The position numbers and the translations under genes are program-made. Positions 34,458 to 44,412 of a DNA stretch of 64,000 bases are shown here, piece by piece; within the stretch, counting starts at the first letter, position 1; every line of letters begins with the position of its first letter. Source of the stretch: VXNE01 sp965208745 (lineage in GTDB: Bacteria; Pseudomonadota; Gammaproteobacteria; Pseudomonadales; Azotimanducaceae); the NCBI GenBank assembly GCA_965208745.1, contig CBDBPN010000003.1:248001-312000 (forward strand). Direction: 5' to 3'. A model generated the notes under the pieces. It worked only from the letters and a program-made list of their open reading frames with translations. It searched no databases and was not told the origin of the DNA.

Positions 34458-35198
34458 ATGGCCGCGCACCACGAGATCATCGCGAACAGCCTCACGCGCG
34501 ACATCCTGTCGGGCCGCTACCGCCCGGGCGAGCGACTGCCCTCCGAGCGGGACCTGGCGGGCCGCTTCGATGTCAACCGGGGCGCGGTCCGTGAGGCCGT
34601 GAAGACCCTGCAGCAACTCGGCATCGTCGACGTCCAGCCCGGCGGCGCGCGCGTGGCCTCGGTGGAGGACGCGAGCTTCGACGTGATCGGCAAGCTGCTC
34701 GAAGTCCACGATGTCCCGGATCCCGACCTGCTGACGCAGGTGCTCGCGGTCATCGGCGCCCTCTACAAGCTCGCGGCGGAGACCGCCATCGAGAAGGCGT
34801 CCGACGCGGAGATCCAGAACATCGCCGGCCGGGCACGGCGAATACGCGAGGCTATCCGCAGCGCCGCGCGGGGCTCCCACGAAGAGGACATGGTGGCCCG
34901 CTTCGAACTGATGCGCGCCGTCATGGAAGTCTCCGGCAACCTCGCCACCCGCATCGTCTCGCGAGGCCTGCTGACGCAGGTCGCCAGCCGCGTGGGCAAC
35001 CTGGTCGACTACTACGAAGTCGTCGAGCCCGACCGCTACCTGGCGGCGATGGCGGAATTCGAGCTGGCGCTCCGGGAGCGCGACCGCGCGCGGCTGCGAG
35101 ACAGCCTCGACGCGATCACCGACCTCAGCCGGGAGACCATCCTGCGGGCGATCGACCGTGCCGCGGAGCCGACACGCCGGGAGGCCGCAGGCCGATGA
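34458..35198 (+). CDS. GntR-family (FadR/FCD type) transcriptional regulator
   Basis: This 246-residue regulator has an N-terminal winged helix (ILSGRYRPGERLPSERDLAG, then VNRGAVREAVKTLQQLGIV, residues about 16-57) and a helical FCD ligand domain (EDMVARFELMRAVMEVSGN and later helices). FCD regulators usually sense organic acids or amino-acid derivatives and repress until ligand binds. Two matching palindromes lie immediately upstream, so autoregulation and joint control of the divergent amidohydrolase operon are likely. The ATG is at 34458. Its stop overlaps the RND adaptor start (ATGA). Confidence 0.9.
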   Translation: MAAHHEIIANSLTRDILSGRYRPGERLPSERDLAGRFDVNRGAVREAVKTLQQLGIVDVQPGGARVASVEDASFDVIGKLLEVHDVPDPDLLTQVLAVIGALYKLAAETAIEKASDAEIQNIAGRARRIREAIRSAARGSHEEDMVARFELMRAVMEVSGNLATRIVSRGLLTQVASRVGNLVDYYEVVEPDRYLAAMAEFELALRERDRARLRDSLDAITDLSRETILRAIDRAAEPTRREAAGR

Positions 35199-36373
35199 CC
35201 AAGACCGTCGCCATTCCGGCCGTCGTCGTCGTCGTGTCGGTGTTCGCCGCCCTGACGCTCATGGCGACCGCCCCGCGTCTCGAGCCCAACGCCGCGGAGC
35301 CCGTGCCGCTCACGGTCCGCGTGTCGACGGTCGAGGTCGCCCCGATCCGGCTCACGGTGAGCTCCCAGGGCACCGTCGGCCCGAGCACCGAGAGCCAGCT
35401 CATTCCCGAAGTGTCGGGACGCGTCGTCTGGATGTCTCCGTCCCTGGTGGCGGGAGGCTACTTCGAGGCGGGCGATCCCCTGCTGCGGCTCGACGACCAG
35501 GACCTCGCCGCCGCCGTCGCGCGCGCCAGGGCGAACCTGACACGCACCGAGGCCGAACATCAGCACGCCCGCTTCGAGTTCCAGCGCATCCGCAGCCTCG
35601 GTGAGCGCCAACTGGCCAGCCGCTCCCAGATCGAGAACAGCCTGCGCGCCTACCGCATCGCCGCGGCGGCGGTCCAGGACGCGCGCGTCGCGCACGAACA
35701 GGCCGCGCGCGACCTCGCGCGCGGCGAGGTCCGCGCCCCGTTCACGGGCCTCGTCCGATCCGAGCAGGTGGACCTCGGGCAGTTCGTGTCGCGCGGCTCC
35801 CCGATCGCGACGATCTACGCGACGGACATCGTGGAGGTGCGGCTCCCCATCGCGGACCGGGAGCTCGCCTTCCTGAACCTCCCGTTCGGCCACCGCGGCG
35901 CCCTGCCGGAGCACCTGCAGGCCGCGGTCACGCTCTACGCCGACTACGGGGGACGACCGATCACCTGGGACGGGCACCTGGTGCGGACGGAGGCGGAGAT
36001 CGACATGAAGAGCCGCATGGTGCACGTCGTCGCCCGCGTCACCAACGCCGGCGCGTCCGTCCCGCTCCCCGTCGGCCTGTTCGTCAACGCCGACATCGAG
36101 GGCGTGGAGGCGAACGACATCGTGGACCTCCCCCGCAACGCCCTGCGGCGCGGCAACCGCGTGGTGGTCGTCGACGAGGACGACCGCCTGCAGTACCGGG
36201 AGATCGTGCCGCTCCGGCTCTACCGCGACCGGGTGCTCATCGAGGACGGCCTGCGCGCCGGAGAGCGGGTCTGCGTCTCGCCGCTGCAGACGGTCATCGA
36301 GGGCATGCGCGTGCGGCCCATCGACGACGCGACCGTGCAGAGCGCGGTCGACGGGTCGCCGGCGCCCGTTTAA
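35195..36373 (+). CDS. RND efflux periplasmic adaptor (membrane fusion protein)
   Basis: This 392-residue adaptor has an N-terminal membrane anchor (residues about 6-22), a lipoyl/barrel-sandwich half (LTVSSQGTVGPSTESQLIPE and VSGRVVWMSP), and a short helical hairpin (DDQDLAAAVARARANLTRTE to LASRSQIEN). The second lipoyl half is GEVRAPFTGLVRSEQVDLG, and beta-barrel and membrane-proximal domains follow. It would link the inner-membrane RND pump to an outer-membrane channel. It starts inside the GntR stop codon, preceded by GGGAGG. No TolC-type channel gene is present, so one encoded elsewhere must be used. Confidence 0.9.
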   Translation: MTKTVAIPAVVVVVSVFAALTLMATAPRLEPNAAEPVPLTVRVSTVEVAPIRLTVSSQGTVGPSTESQLIPEVSGRVVWMSPSLVAGGYFEAGDPLLRLDDQDLAAAVARARANLTRTEAEHQHARFEFQRIRSLGERQLASRSQIENSLRAYRIAAAAVQDARVAHEQAARDLARGEVRAPFTGLVRSEQVDLGQFVSRGSPIATIYATDIVEVRLPIADRELAFLNLPFGHRGALPEHLQAAVTLYADYGGRPITWDGHLVRTEAEIDMKSRMVHVVARVTNAGASVPLPVGLFVNADIEGVEANDIVDLPRNALRRGNRVVVVDEDDRLQYREIVPLRLYRDRVLIEDGLRAGERVCVSPLQTVIEGMRVRPIDDATVQSAVDGSPAPV

Positions 36374-36413
36374 GTCACGCGGCCCGGTTCGGCTAGCCGC
36401 GCCCGAGGGGAAC

Positions 36414-39400
36414 ATGCACCGCATCATCTCCTGGTTCAGCCACAACATCGTGGCCTCCAACCTGCTCATGACGATCCTGGTCATCAGCGGGGTGATGGCG
36501 CTGTTCAACGTGCACCAGGAGGAGTTTCCGAACATCGAGTTCGAGATGGTCACCATCAACGTGCCCTATCTCGGCGCGGCCCCGGAGGAGGCGGAACTGG
36601 GCGTGTGCGTGCGCATCGAAGAGGCGATCGAGGGCGTGGAAGGCATCGAGAAGATCCTCTCGACCGCGAGCGAGGGCGCCTGCGCGGTCCAGGCGCAGCT
36701 CTACCAAGGCGCCGACGAATCCCGCGCGCTCAACGAGATCAAGAGCCAGGTGGACGGCATCTCGGCGTTTCCGGCGGAGACCGAGAAGCCGATCGTCTCG
36801 AAGATGTCCTTCCGGCACAACGTGATCGAGATCGCCGTGTCGGGCGACGCGAGCGAGCGCACGCTGAAGGAAGTGGCCCGCGGCATCCGGGACGACATCG
36901 CCGCACTCGACGGCGTGTCCCAGGTCGACCTCATGTACACGCGGCCCTACGAGATCTCGGTCGAGGTCTCCGAGTACATGCTCCGCCGCCACGGGCTCAC
37001 GCTCGACGACGTCGCGAACGCGCTGCGGCGCGCGTCGCTGGACATGCCCGGGGGCACGTTGCGCACGGAAGGCGGTGAAATCCTCCTGCGGACCAAGGGG
37101 CAGGCCTATCTCGGCACCGAGTTCGAGGACCTCGTCGTGCTGACCCGGGAGGACGGCACGCGCGTGTACCTGCGTGACGTCGCCGAAGTCCGCGACGGCT
37201 TTGCCGAGGGCGACCTGTCGGCGCTCTTCGACGGCAGGCCGGCGGCCATCGTCAAGGTCTTCAAGATCGGCAAGGAGGACATCATGGAGATGGCCGAGCA
37301 AGTCCGCAACTACGTGGCCGAAGCCCGGCTGCGCATCCCCGGCGGCATCGAGCTGACGCTCTGGGGCGACGCATCCCGGGACCTCCGGGACCGGGTCAGC
37401 ACGCTGCTGCGCACGGCGGGGTCCGGCCTGGTGCTCGTGCTCGCGGTCCTCGCCCTGTTCCTGCGCTTCCGGCTCGCCATGTGGGTCGCCGTGGGCATTC
37501 CGATCGCCATGCTCGGCACGATCGCCCTGTTCCCCTTCTTCGACGTGTCCATCAGCTCGATGACCGTCATGTCGTTCATCCTCGTGCTCGGCATCCTGGT
37601 CGACGACGCGATCGTCGTGGGGGAACGCGTCTACGCCCACGAGCAGCTCGGGAAGCCTCCGATCCAGGCCGCCGTCGACGGTACCTGGGAGGTCGCCGTG
37701 CCCGTCATCTTCGGCGTGCTGACAACCGTCGCCGCATTCCTGCCCCTGCTGATGGTGGCGGGCCGCATGTCCTCGTTCTTCGGCGTCATCGGCGTGGTCG
37801 TCATCATGGCCCTCGGCATGTCGATCGTGGAGAGCCAGTGGATCCTCCCCGCCCACCTCGCCCACCGGAAACGCGACGACTCCGGTCGCCTCGCCAGCAG
37901 GTGGAACGCCATCCAGTCCCGGTTCTCCGGGGCCCTCATGCACTTCGCGGCGAACGGCTACGTCCGGTTCCTGCGCCGCGCGATCGCCTGGCGCTACGTC
38001 ACGGCGGCGACGGGCCTGGGCATCCTCATCATCTCGCTGTCCCTGATCCTGAGCGGTCGCGTCATCTTCTCGTTCTTCAGTTCCATCGACGGCGACAAGG
38101 TGTACGCGACGCTCGAGATGCCGCCTGGAGTCTCGGCGGAGAAGACCCGGGCGGCGGCGCAGCAGATCGAAGCCGCCGTCGACGAACTCCGCGCGGAGTT
38201 CGATCAGCACGCCGCCTCGGGTGTCCCGAGCGTCGTCAAGCACACGATGGTGAGCGTCGGCACCCACATCCACCGCGGCGGTCCGCCGATGCCCGAAGGC
38301 CCCGGACGCACCGACTTCGCCGAGGTGGCCGTGGAACTCGTGCCGCTGGCGCAGCGTGACTACATCCTGTCGCGCGACGTCGCCGACCGATGGCGCGAAC
38401 TGGTCGGGTCGATTCCCGACGCGCTGCGCCTGTCGTTCGGGGCGGACTCCTTCAGTTCGGGGGACGCGATCCATCTCGAGCTTACCGGGCGCGACGTCGA
38501 CGAACTCCGCAGGGCGGCGCTGGAGTTCAAGACCGAACTCGCGCGCTACGACGGCGTCAAGGACATCAGCGACTCGTTCCGCGCCGGAAAGCAGGAGATC
38601 AAGCTGAGCCTGCTCCCGGGCGCGCGCAACCTCGGGCTGACGCTCAACGACCTCGCGGCCCAGGTACGCAGCGCGTTCTACGGAGCGGAGGTGCAGCGCG
38701 TGCAGCGGGGTCCCGACGAAGTACGCGTGATGGTCCGCTATCCCGAGGACGAACGCCGCTCCATCGGCAACCTGGAGGACATGCGCATTCGCACGCCAAC
38801 AGGTTCCGAGGTGCCCTTTACCAGCGTCGCGGCGTTCGAGATCGACCGCGGCTACTCGCAGATCAACCGCATCGACGGGCAACGGGTGGTCAACGTGTTC
38901 GGGGACATCGACCGCGAACGGGTCACCCCCGAGGAGATCAACACCAGCATCGTGACGGAGATCATCCCGGCATTGCGCGCCAAGTACCCGTCCGTCACCG
39001 TCCAGCAGTCGGGCGAGCAGGAAGAACGCCTGAAGTCCATGATGGGGCTCGCATACGGCGCGCTGATCGCGCTCGTCGGCATCTACGCCCTCCTCGCGAT
39101 TCCCCTGAAGTCCTACCTGCAGCCGCTGGTAATCATGAGCGTGATCCCGTTCGGCGCGGTCGGCGCCATCGTCGGCCACTGGATCATGGGCAGCCAGCTC
39201 ATGTTCTTCTCCCTGCTCGGGATCGTCGCGCTGTCGGGCGTCGTCGTGAACGCGAGCCTCGTGCTCGTCGACTACATCAACCGCCGCCGCCGCGAGGGCA
39301 TGCCCCTGGAGGAGGCGGTGTTCAACGCCGGCGTCGTGCGCTTCCGGCCGATCCTCCTGACTTCCACGACGACGTTCGTCGGCCTGCTGCCGCTGATGTT

Positions 39401-39611
39401 CAGCCAGAACCCGACGACCTTCTTCATCATTCCGATGGCGATCTCGCTCGCGTTCGGAGTATTGTTCGCCACGGCCATCACGCTGCTGCTGGTCCCCGGC
39501 CTGTACGTGATCGTCGAGGACTTCGTCGAGTGGGGTCCGTTGCGGGAGGGCACGCTCCAGGCGGAGACGAACGACCAGATGGGTCAGCAGACACGTCAAA
39601 CGACGGCCTGA
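36414..39611 (+). CDS. RND-family efflux pump inner-membrane subunit
   Basis: This 1065-residue AcrB/HAE1-type proton-driven transporter has twelve predicted membrane helices in two sets of six, separated by large periplasmic loops. The paired proton-relay aspartates are in FILVLGILVDDAIVVGERVY (TM4, near residue 400), and the internal repeat is seen again at SLLGIVALSGVVVNASLVL. Length is normal for the family. It follows its adaptor by 40 bp. Control by the upstream GntR protein and linkage to an amidohydrolase suggest export of an amidated or acylated metabolite, which is inference. Confidence 0.92.
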   Translation: MHRIISWFSHNIVASNLLMTILVISGVMALFNVHQEEFPNIEFEMVTINVPYLGAAPEEAELGVCVRIEEAIEGVEGIEKILSTASEGACAVQAQLYQGADESRALNEIKSQVDGISAFPAETEKPIVSKMSFRHNVIEIAVSGDASERTLKEVARGIRDDIAALDGVSQVDLMYTRPYEISVEVSEYMLRRHGLTLDDVANALRRASLDMPGGTLRTEGGEILLRTKGQAYLGTEFEDLVVLTREDGTRVYLRDVAEVRDGFAEGDLSALFDGRPAAIVKVFKIGKEDIMEMAEQVRNYVAEARLRIPGGIELTLWGDASRDLRDRVSTLLRTAGSGLVLVLAVLALFLRFRLAMWVAVGIPIAMLGTIALFPFFDVSISSMTVMSFILVLGILVDDAIVVGERVYAHEQLGKPPIQAAVDGTWEVAVPVIFGVLTTVAAFLPLLMVAGRMSSFFGVIGVVVIMALGMSIVESQWILPAHLAHRKRDDSGRLASRWNAIQSRFSGALMHFAANGYVRFLRRAIAWRYVTAATGLGILIISLSLILSGRVIFSFFSSIDGDKVYATLEMPPGVSAEKTRAAAQQIEAAVDELRAEFDQHAASGVPSVVKHTMVSVGTHIHRGGPPMPEGPGRTDFAEVAVELVPLAQRDYILSRDVADRWRELVGSIPDALRLSFGADSFSSGDAIHLELTGRDVDELRRAALEFKTELARYDGVKDISDSFRAGKQEIKLSLLPGARNLGLTLNDLAAQVRSAFYGAEVQRVQRGPDEVRVMVRYPEDERRSIGNLEDMRIRTPTGSEVPFTSVAAFEIDRGYSQINRIDGQRVVNVFGDIDRERVTPEEINTSIVTEIIPALRAKYPSVTVQQSGEQEERLKSMMGLAYGALIALVGIYALLAIPLKSYLQPLVIMSVIPFGAVGAIVGHWIMGSQLMFFSLLGIVALSGVVVNASLVLVDYINRRRREGMPLEEAVFNAGVVRFRPILLTSTTTFVGLLPLMFSQNPTTFFIIPMAISLAFGVLFATAITLLLVPGLYVIVEDFVEWGPLREGTLQAETNDQMGQQTRQTTA

Positions 39612-39664
39612 CGCGGGAGCGTCCCCCGCCCCTGCCGCACTCACACGCATCCCCGGGAGGGCAT

Positions 39665-41764
39665 ATGCTCAAGCCACCATCAGCGTCGGTCCGCCACGCG
39701 CCCCTGGCATTGCTCCTCCTTGCGGCCGCGGCGTGCGCACCCGAGCCGGCGGAGCCGGGTAGCCCGGACGCCGTATCTCCCGAGGTCGCGGGGGAGGCCG
39801 AACAGCCGACACTCGTGGTCCCCCCGCGGCGACACCAGGACTGGGAACCGCCCGGCGGCCCGGCCACGACGCCGGCGAGTCCGCCCGGCCCCCGTTGCGC
39901 CCACTACAGCGGTACCCGCTCCGCCTTCTTCGGCGACCTCCACGTCCACACCACCCTGTCCCTGGACGCGTTCGGCCGCGGGGGCTTGCAGACCCCCGAC
40001 GATGCCTATCGCTTCGCAAAGGGAGAACCCATCGCCCTGACCCCGTTCGATGCGGACGGCCGGCCGTCGCGCATGGCGACCATCGACCGCCCCCTCGACT
40101 TCGCGGCCGTGACCGACCACGCGGAGTGGATCGGCGAACTCGAGTCCTGCAGGAGCCCGCAGTCCCCCGCCTACGACAGCTTGGACTGCCGCTTGATGCG
40201 CGGCAGGCCCGTCGCCGGACAGTCCCCGGAGGGCGACGCGCTCATACGCCGTGTCATCACCGGCGAGGTGCGCGAGCCCGGCGGGATGTGCGGTGCCGAC
40301 GCCTCGGTGTGCCGCGAATACGCCGGCAATGCCTGGCGCCGCACCGTCGCGGCCGCCGAGGCGCACCAGGACCGCACGGAGGCCTGCGCGTTCACGGCTT
40401 TCAACGCCTGGGAGTTCACCTCCGCTCCGGGCAGGAGCAAGGTCCATCGCAACGTCATTCTGCGCAACGACAGCGTGCCGGAACTGCCCATCTCGTGGTC
40501 CGAGGAAGCGGAACCGGAAGGACTCTGGAAGAAGCTCGATGCACGCTGCAACGACACGGGCACCGGCTGCGAGGCGATCACGATCCCGCACAACCCGAAC
40601 ATCTCGAACGGACGCCATTTCACCGTCACCTACAAGGACCGCCCGCTTTCCGCACAGCGAGCCCGCGCCCAACTACAGCAGCGGCTCGAACCACTGGTGG
40701 AGATGATCCAGGCGAAGGGCGAGTCCGAGTGCCGCGCGGGCATGTGGGGCGTGCTCGGCGGCGAGGACGAACTGTGCGGCTTCGAGAAGGTGCGCTACAC
40801 GGCGGAGGGCGCCCGGCCGGAGGACTGCGAGGAGTCGTTCGGCAGCGGCGCCATGGCTGGCGTCGGCTGCCAGTCGCGGCTCGACTTCGCGCGCTACGGC
40901 CTCATCGAGGGCCTGCGCGAGTATGCGCGCATCGGCGTGAACCCCTACCGCCTGGGTTTCATCGGCAGCACCGATACCCACAACGGCACGCCCGGCGCGG
41001 TCGAGGAATACAACTACCTCGGCCACAACTCCCTCGTCGACGACACGCTGGAGAAACGCCTGACGACCCCGGCCTACGCGCCGCATCCGATGCGGAATCC
41101 CGGCGGATTGATCGGCGTGTGGGCCGAGGAGAACTCCCGCGACGCCCTGTTCGACGCCATGAAACGCCGCGAGACCTTCGCCACGAGCGGCGTGCGCATC
41201 CAGCCGCGGCTGTTCGCGGGTTGGGACCTGCCCGACAGCCTGTGCGGAGACGCGGACGCGCTGGCCGATGCCTATCGGGGCGGCGTACCGATGGGCGGTG
41301 CCCTCGATCCAGACGGCGCCGACGACGACGGGCCCGTCTTCTTCGCGAGCGCGCTGCGCGACCCCGGTACCGCAATGGATGCCGGCGCCGGCCTGCAGCG
41401 GATCCAGATGGTCAAGGGAGAGGTCGACGACTCCGGGCTGTTCCGCGAGACGGTGGTCGACATCGCGGCGGACGACGGTCCCGCCGTGGAGGTCGACGCG
41501 GACTGCACACCCAGCCGCCGGGGTGCGAACGCCCTCTGCAGCGTCTGGCGCGACCCGGCCTGGGACCCGGCGAGGCCGGCGGTGTACTACGCGCGCGTCC
41601 TCGAGCCGCCGAGTTGCAGGTGGCACGCACGACAGTGCGCCGCGTTGCCGCCGGACGAACGCCCGGACGCGTGCGGCGACAACACGCTCCCGCGTACGGT
41701 GCAGGAGCGCGCGTGGACCTCGGCGATCTGGTACGAGCCGCCGCTGCCCGACGACGCTTCCTGA
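39665..41764 (+). CDS. DUF3604 lipoprotein with PHP-like metal motif
   Basis: This 699-residue protein has a lipoprotein signal (LALLLLAAAAC, lipid Cys24) and a Pro-rich linker. The DUF3604 body begins with FFGDLHVHTTLSLDAF (residues about 98-113), a His-x-His metal motif of the PHP/amidohydrolase type, then FAAVTDHAEWIGE and later FIGSTDTHNGTPG. Many cysteines in the body suggest an oxidised, extracytoplasmic location. The function of DUF3604 is not established; a phosphoesterase-like hydrolase is plausible. It follows the RND pump by 53 bp and may be read through from that operon. Confidence 0.82.
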   Translation: MLKPPSASVRHAPLALLLLAAAACAPEPAEPGSPDAVSPEVAGEAEQPTLVVPPRRHQDWEPPGGPATTPASPPGPRCAHYSGTRSAFFGDLHVHTTLSLDAFGRGGLQTPDDAYRFAKGEPIALTPFDADGRPSRMATIDRPLDFAAVTDHAEWIGELESCRSPQSPAYDSLDCRLMRGRPVAGQSPEGDALIRRVITGEVREPGGMCGADASVCREYAGNAWRRTVAAAEAHQDRTEACAFTAFNAWEFTSAPGRSKVHRNVILRNDSVPELPISWSEEAEPEGLWKKLDARCNDTGTGCEAITIPHNPNISNGRHFTVTYKDRPLSAQRARAQLQQRLEPLVEMIQAKGESECRAGMWGVLGGEDELCGFEKVRYTAEGARPEDCEESFGSGAMAGVGCQSRLDFARYGLIEGLREYARIGVNPYRLGFIGSTDTHNGTPGAVEEYNYLGHNSLVDDTLEKRLTTPAYAPHPMRNPGGLIGVWAEENSRDALFDAMKRRETFATSGVRIQPRLFAGWDLPDSLCGDADALADAYRGGVPMGGALDPDGADDDGPVFFASALRDPGTAMDAGAGLQRIQMVKGEVDDSGLFRETVVDIAADDGPAVEVDADCTPSRRGANALCSVWRDPAWDPARPAVYYARVLEPPSCRWHARQCAALPPDERPDACGDNTLPRTVQERAWTSAIWYEPPLPDDAS

Positions 41765-41774
41765 CCGAGCCGCC

Positions 41775-42809
41775 ATGCCTGGCCGGATGCTGACCTGCAC
41801 CTGGGCGCCCACCGTGTTCGCCGGGCCCCGGGTGGTCTCGACCAATCCCGAGGGCGGATTCCCGGACGGACGCGCCCTCGAGCGTGCCGTGCTGCCGGCG
41901 CTCCGCCGCATCGAGGAACTCGGGCTGTCGCACCTGCTCATCGCCCAGCGCTGGTGGGGCAGCGGTGAGGAAATGGAAGGCTCCTCCCTCGACTGCCTCG
42001 CCATGACCGCGTTGTTCGCCGCCCACACCGAGCGCATCCGGCTCGTCACCGCCATCCACCCCGGCTTCTTCCATCCGACCGCCATCGCCAAGTGGGGCAC
42101 CACGATGGACTGGATCAGCGGCGGACGCTGGGACATCAACGTGACCAGCGGCTGGAACCTCCGCGAATTCGACATGTACGGGATCGACACCCTCGGGCAC
42201 GGCGAACGCTACGCGCGTTCGGCCGAGTTCATCGACGTGCTGCGCGGTGCGTGGGAGGCGCCCCGCTTCTCGTACGAAGGACGCTTCTACCGTGCCGACG
42301 AGCTCGAACTCGAACCGCGCCCCTCGGCGCCGCTGACGGTGTTCCAGGGCGGGCAATCCAACGACGCGATCGCGATGGCCGCAGCCCGCTCGGACTGGAT
42401 GTTCCTGAACGGCGGCACGCCCGAACGGATCGAGAGCGTCATCGGCAGGGTTCGGGACGCCTGCCTGGCCACGGGCCGCACGGTGCGTTTCGCCCTCTAC
42501 GCCGCACCGCTGGTCCGGCGCACGGACGCCGAGGCGTGGGCGGAGATCGACGCGCGCATCGCGACCATCGACCGCGGCCTGGCGGAACGCCGACGCGCCG
42601 CCACCGGTGGGGCCGAGGGCATGTGGGCCTCGGACGAGGACCTGAGCCTGCTCGACACGAACGAAGGGTACGCCGCGCGGCTCATCGGCAGCCCCGACAC
42701 GGTCTACGAACGACTCGAGACCTACCGGGCGCTCGGTGTCGAGATGCTGCACTTCGACACGCGGGACGCGCTGTTCAACGAAACGATCCTGCCGGAACTC
42801 GTGGGCTGA
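41775..42809 (+). CDS. LLM-class FMNH2-dependent monooxygenase (SsuD/RutA-like)
   Basis: This is a 344-residue luciferase-fold enzyme. WDINVTSGWNLREFDMYGID near residues 118-137 is the hallmark of the two-component alkanesulfonate/dimethylsulfone/pyrimidine monooxygenase branch, and LTVFQGGQSNDAIAMAA is the later phosphate-binding strand. Such enzymes use FMNH2 supplied by a separate reductase to cleave C-S or ring bonds; no reductase gene is nearby. The ATG at 41775 lies 10 bp after the DUF3604 stop, so the two are probably cotranscribed. It converges with the yej operon. Confidence 0.85.
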   Translation: MPGRMLTCTWAPTVFAGPRVVSTNPEGGFPDGRALERAVLPALRRIEELGLSHLLIAQRWWGSGEEMEGSSLDCLAMTALFAAHTERIRLVTAIHPGFFHPTAIAKWGTTMDWISGGRWDINVTSGWNLREFDMYGIDTLGHGERYARSAEFIDVLRGAWEAPRFSYEGRFYRADELELEPRPSAPLTVFQGGQSNDAIAMAAARSDWMFLNGGTPERIESVIGRVRDACLATGRTVRFALYAAPLVRRTDAEAWAEIDARIATIDRGLAERRRAATGGAEGMWASDEDLSLLDTNEGYAARLIGSPDTVYERLETYRALGVEMLHFDTRDALFNETILPELVG

Positions 42810-42819
42810 ACGCGACCAG

Positions 42820-44412
42820 CTACGAAGCTTCGAGTTCGAACGCCGCCGCCATCAGGGCCTTCGTGTAATCCATCTTCGGGGCCGCAAAGACCTCCTCGGC
42901 GGGCCCGTACTCGACCATGACGCCGTCCTTCATCACGATGAGCTCGTGGGCAAGCGCCCGCACGACCCTGAGATCGTGGCTGATGAAGACGTACGCGAGG
43001 TCGTGGCGCCGCTGCAGGTCGCGCAGCAGGTCCACGATCTGGGCCTGCACGGAGACGTCGAGGGCCGATGTCGGCTCGTCGAGCACGACGATGTCGGGAT
43101 TCAGCACGATGGCCCGGGCGATGGCGATGCGCTGCCGCTGACCGCCCGAGAACTCGTGCGGGTATCGGTCCTGGGAGGCGGGATCGATCCCAACGTCCAC
43201 GAGGACGCGCGTCACCTCCGCGCGCCGCTCGGGCGCCGAAAGCTCGGGGCGATGTACCTTGAGCCCCGCCTCGACGATCTGGTTGACGGACAGCCGGGGC
43301 GGCAGGCTCCCGTAGGGGTCCTGGAAGACGATCTGCATGCGCTTGCGGAGCGGACGTAGCGCGTTCGGCTTCATCCCCTGGATCGTCTCCCCCGCGAGTT
43401 CGATGTCCCCCGCGCTCGGCAGCAGGCGCAGGAGCGCCATGGCCAGGGTGGTCTTGCCCGACCCGGACTCGCCCACGATGCCGAGCGTCTGGCCCCGTCG
43501 GACGCGCACGGAGACCTCCCGCACCGCCATCAGCGCACGTTCGCGCGCGAACCAGCCCCGCGCCAGGTTGAACTTGACCGACAGCGCGTCCGCGCGCATC
43601 ACCACGGGGGCGTCCGGCGCCGCCTGCACCGGATCCCCGCTCGGCTCCGCCGCGAGCAGCCGTCTCGTGTAGTCGTGTCGGGGCGCGTCGAACACCGTGG
43701 CCGTCCTGCCCTGTTCGACGATCGCACCCTCCGTCATGACGCACACGCGGTCCGCCATCTTGCGCACGACCGCGAGATCGTGGGTGATGAGGAGCAGGGA
43801 CATGTCCAGGCGTTGCCGCAGGGCGCCCAGCAGTTCGAGGATCTGTGCCTGGATCGTCACGTCGAGCGCCGTCGTCGGCTCGTCGGCGATCAGGAGGTCC
43901 GGCTCGTTGGCCAGCGCCATCGCGATCATGACCCGCTGGCGCTGACCCCCGGAGAGTTCGTGGGGGTACGCCCGCAGCCGCTCCTCGGCATGCTGCAGCC
44001 CCACGAGGTCGAGCAGCTCCAGCGTCCGTGCACGGGCTTCCCGCCGCCCCATCGCCCGGTGCACGAACAGGATCTCCCCGATCTGCTTCTCGATGGTATG
44101 CAGCGGATTGAGCGAGGTCATCGGCTCCTGGAACACCATCCCCACGCGTTCGCCCCGGATCGGCAGCAGGTCCTCGTCGGACAGGCCGATCACTTCCGTG
44201 CCGGCGACCCGGATCGAGCCCCGCGGGTGGCTCGCGTACTGGTACGGCAGGAGCTGCATCACCGACAGCGCCGTCACGCTCTTCCCCGAGCCGGACTCGC
44301 CGACCAGTGCCACCGTCTCGCCCCGGTCGATGTGGAAGCTGACGCCCCGGACCGCTTCGTCGCCGCGAAAGGCGACGGCGAGGTCGTCGACCTCGAGGAT
44401 GCGGTCGCTCAC
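42820..44412 (-). CDS. yejF: Yej-type peptide ABC importer, double ATPase
   Basis: This 530-residue protein (E. coli YejF is about 529) has two fused ABC ATPase domains. Walker A motifs are GESGSGKS and GESGSGKT, signatures are LSGGQRQRV and FSGGQRQRI, and Walker B motifs are LLIADEPT and IVVLDEPT. It powers uptake of oligopeptides or peptide-like compounds; in enterobacteria YejABEF imports microcin C and antimicrobial peptides. The GTG start at 44412 overlaps the yejE stop by GTGA. It is the last gene of the operon. Confidence 0.9.
   Translation of the reverse strand: MSDRILEVDDLAVAFRGDEAVRGVSFHIDRGETVALVGESGSGKSVTALSVMQLLPYQYASHPRGSIRVAGTEVIGLSDEDLLPIRGERVGMVFQEPMTSLNPLHTIEKQIGEILFVHRAMGRREARARTLELLDLVGLQHAEERLRAYPHELSGGQRQRVMIAMALANEPDLLIADEPTTALDVTIQAQILELLGALRQRLDMSLLLITHDLAVVRKMADRVCVMTEGAIVEQGRTATVFDAPRHDYTRRLLAAEPSGDPVQAAPDAPVVMRADALSVKFNLARGWFARERALMAVREVSVRVRRGQTLGIVGESGSGKTTLAMALLRLLPSAGDIELAGETIQGMKPNALRPLRKRMQIVFQDPYGSLPPRLSVNQIVEAGLKVHRPELSAPERRAEVTRVLVDVGIDPASQDRYPHEFSGGQRQRIAIARAIVLNPDIVVLDEPTSALDVSVQAQIVDLLRDLQRRHDLAYVFISHDLRVVRALAHELIVMKDGVMVEYGPAEEVFAAPKMDYTKALMAAAFELEAS

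Noticed and set aside
36393..39650. A 1085-codon open frame antisense to the RND pump gene
   Set aside because: Its composition (runs of Arg, His, Asp, Glu) is the mirror of a GC-rich gene, and the sense frame is a clear RND transporter.
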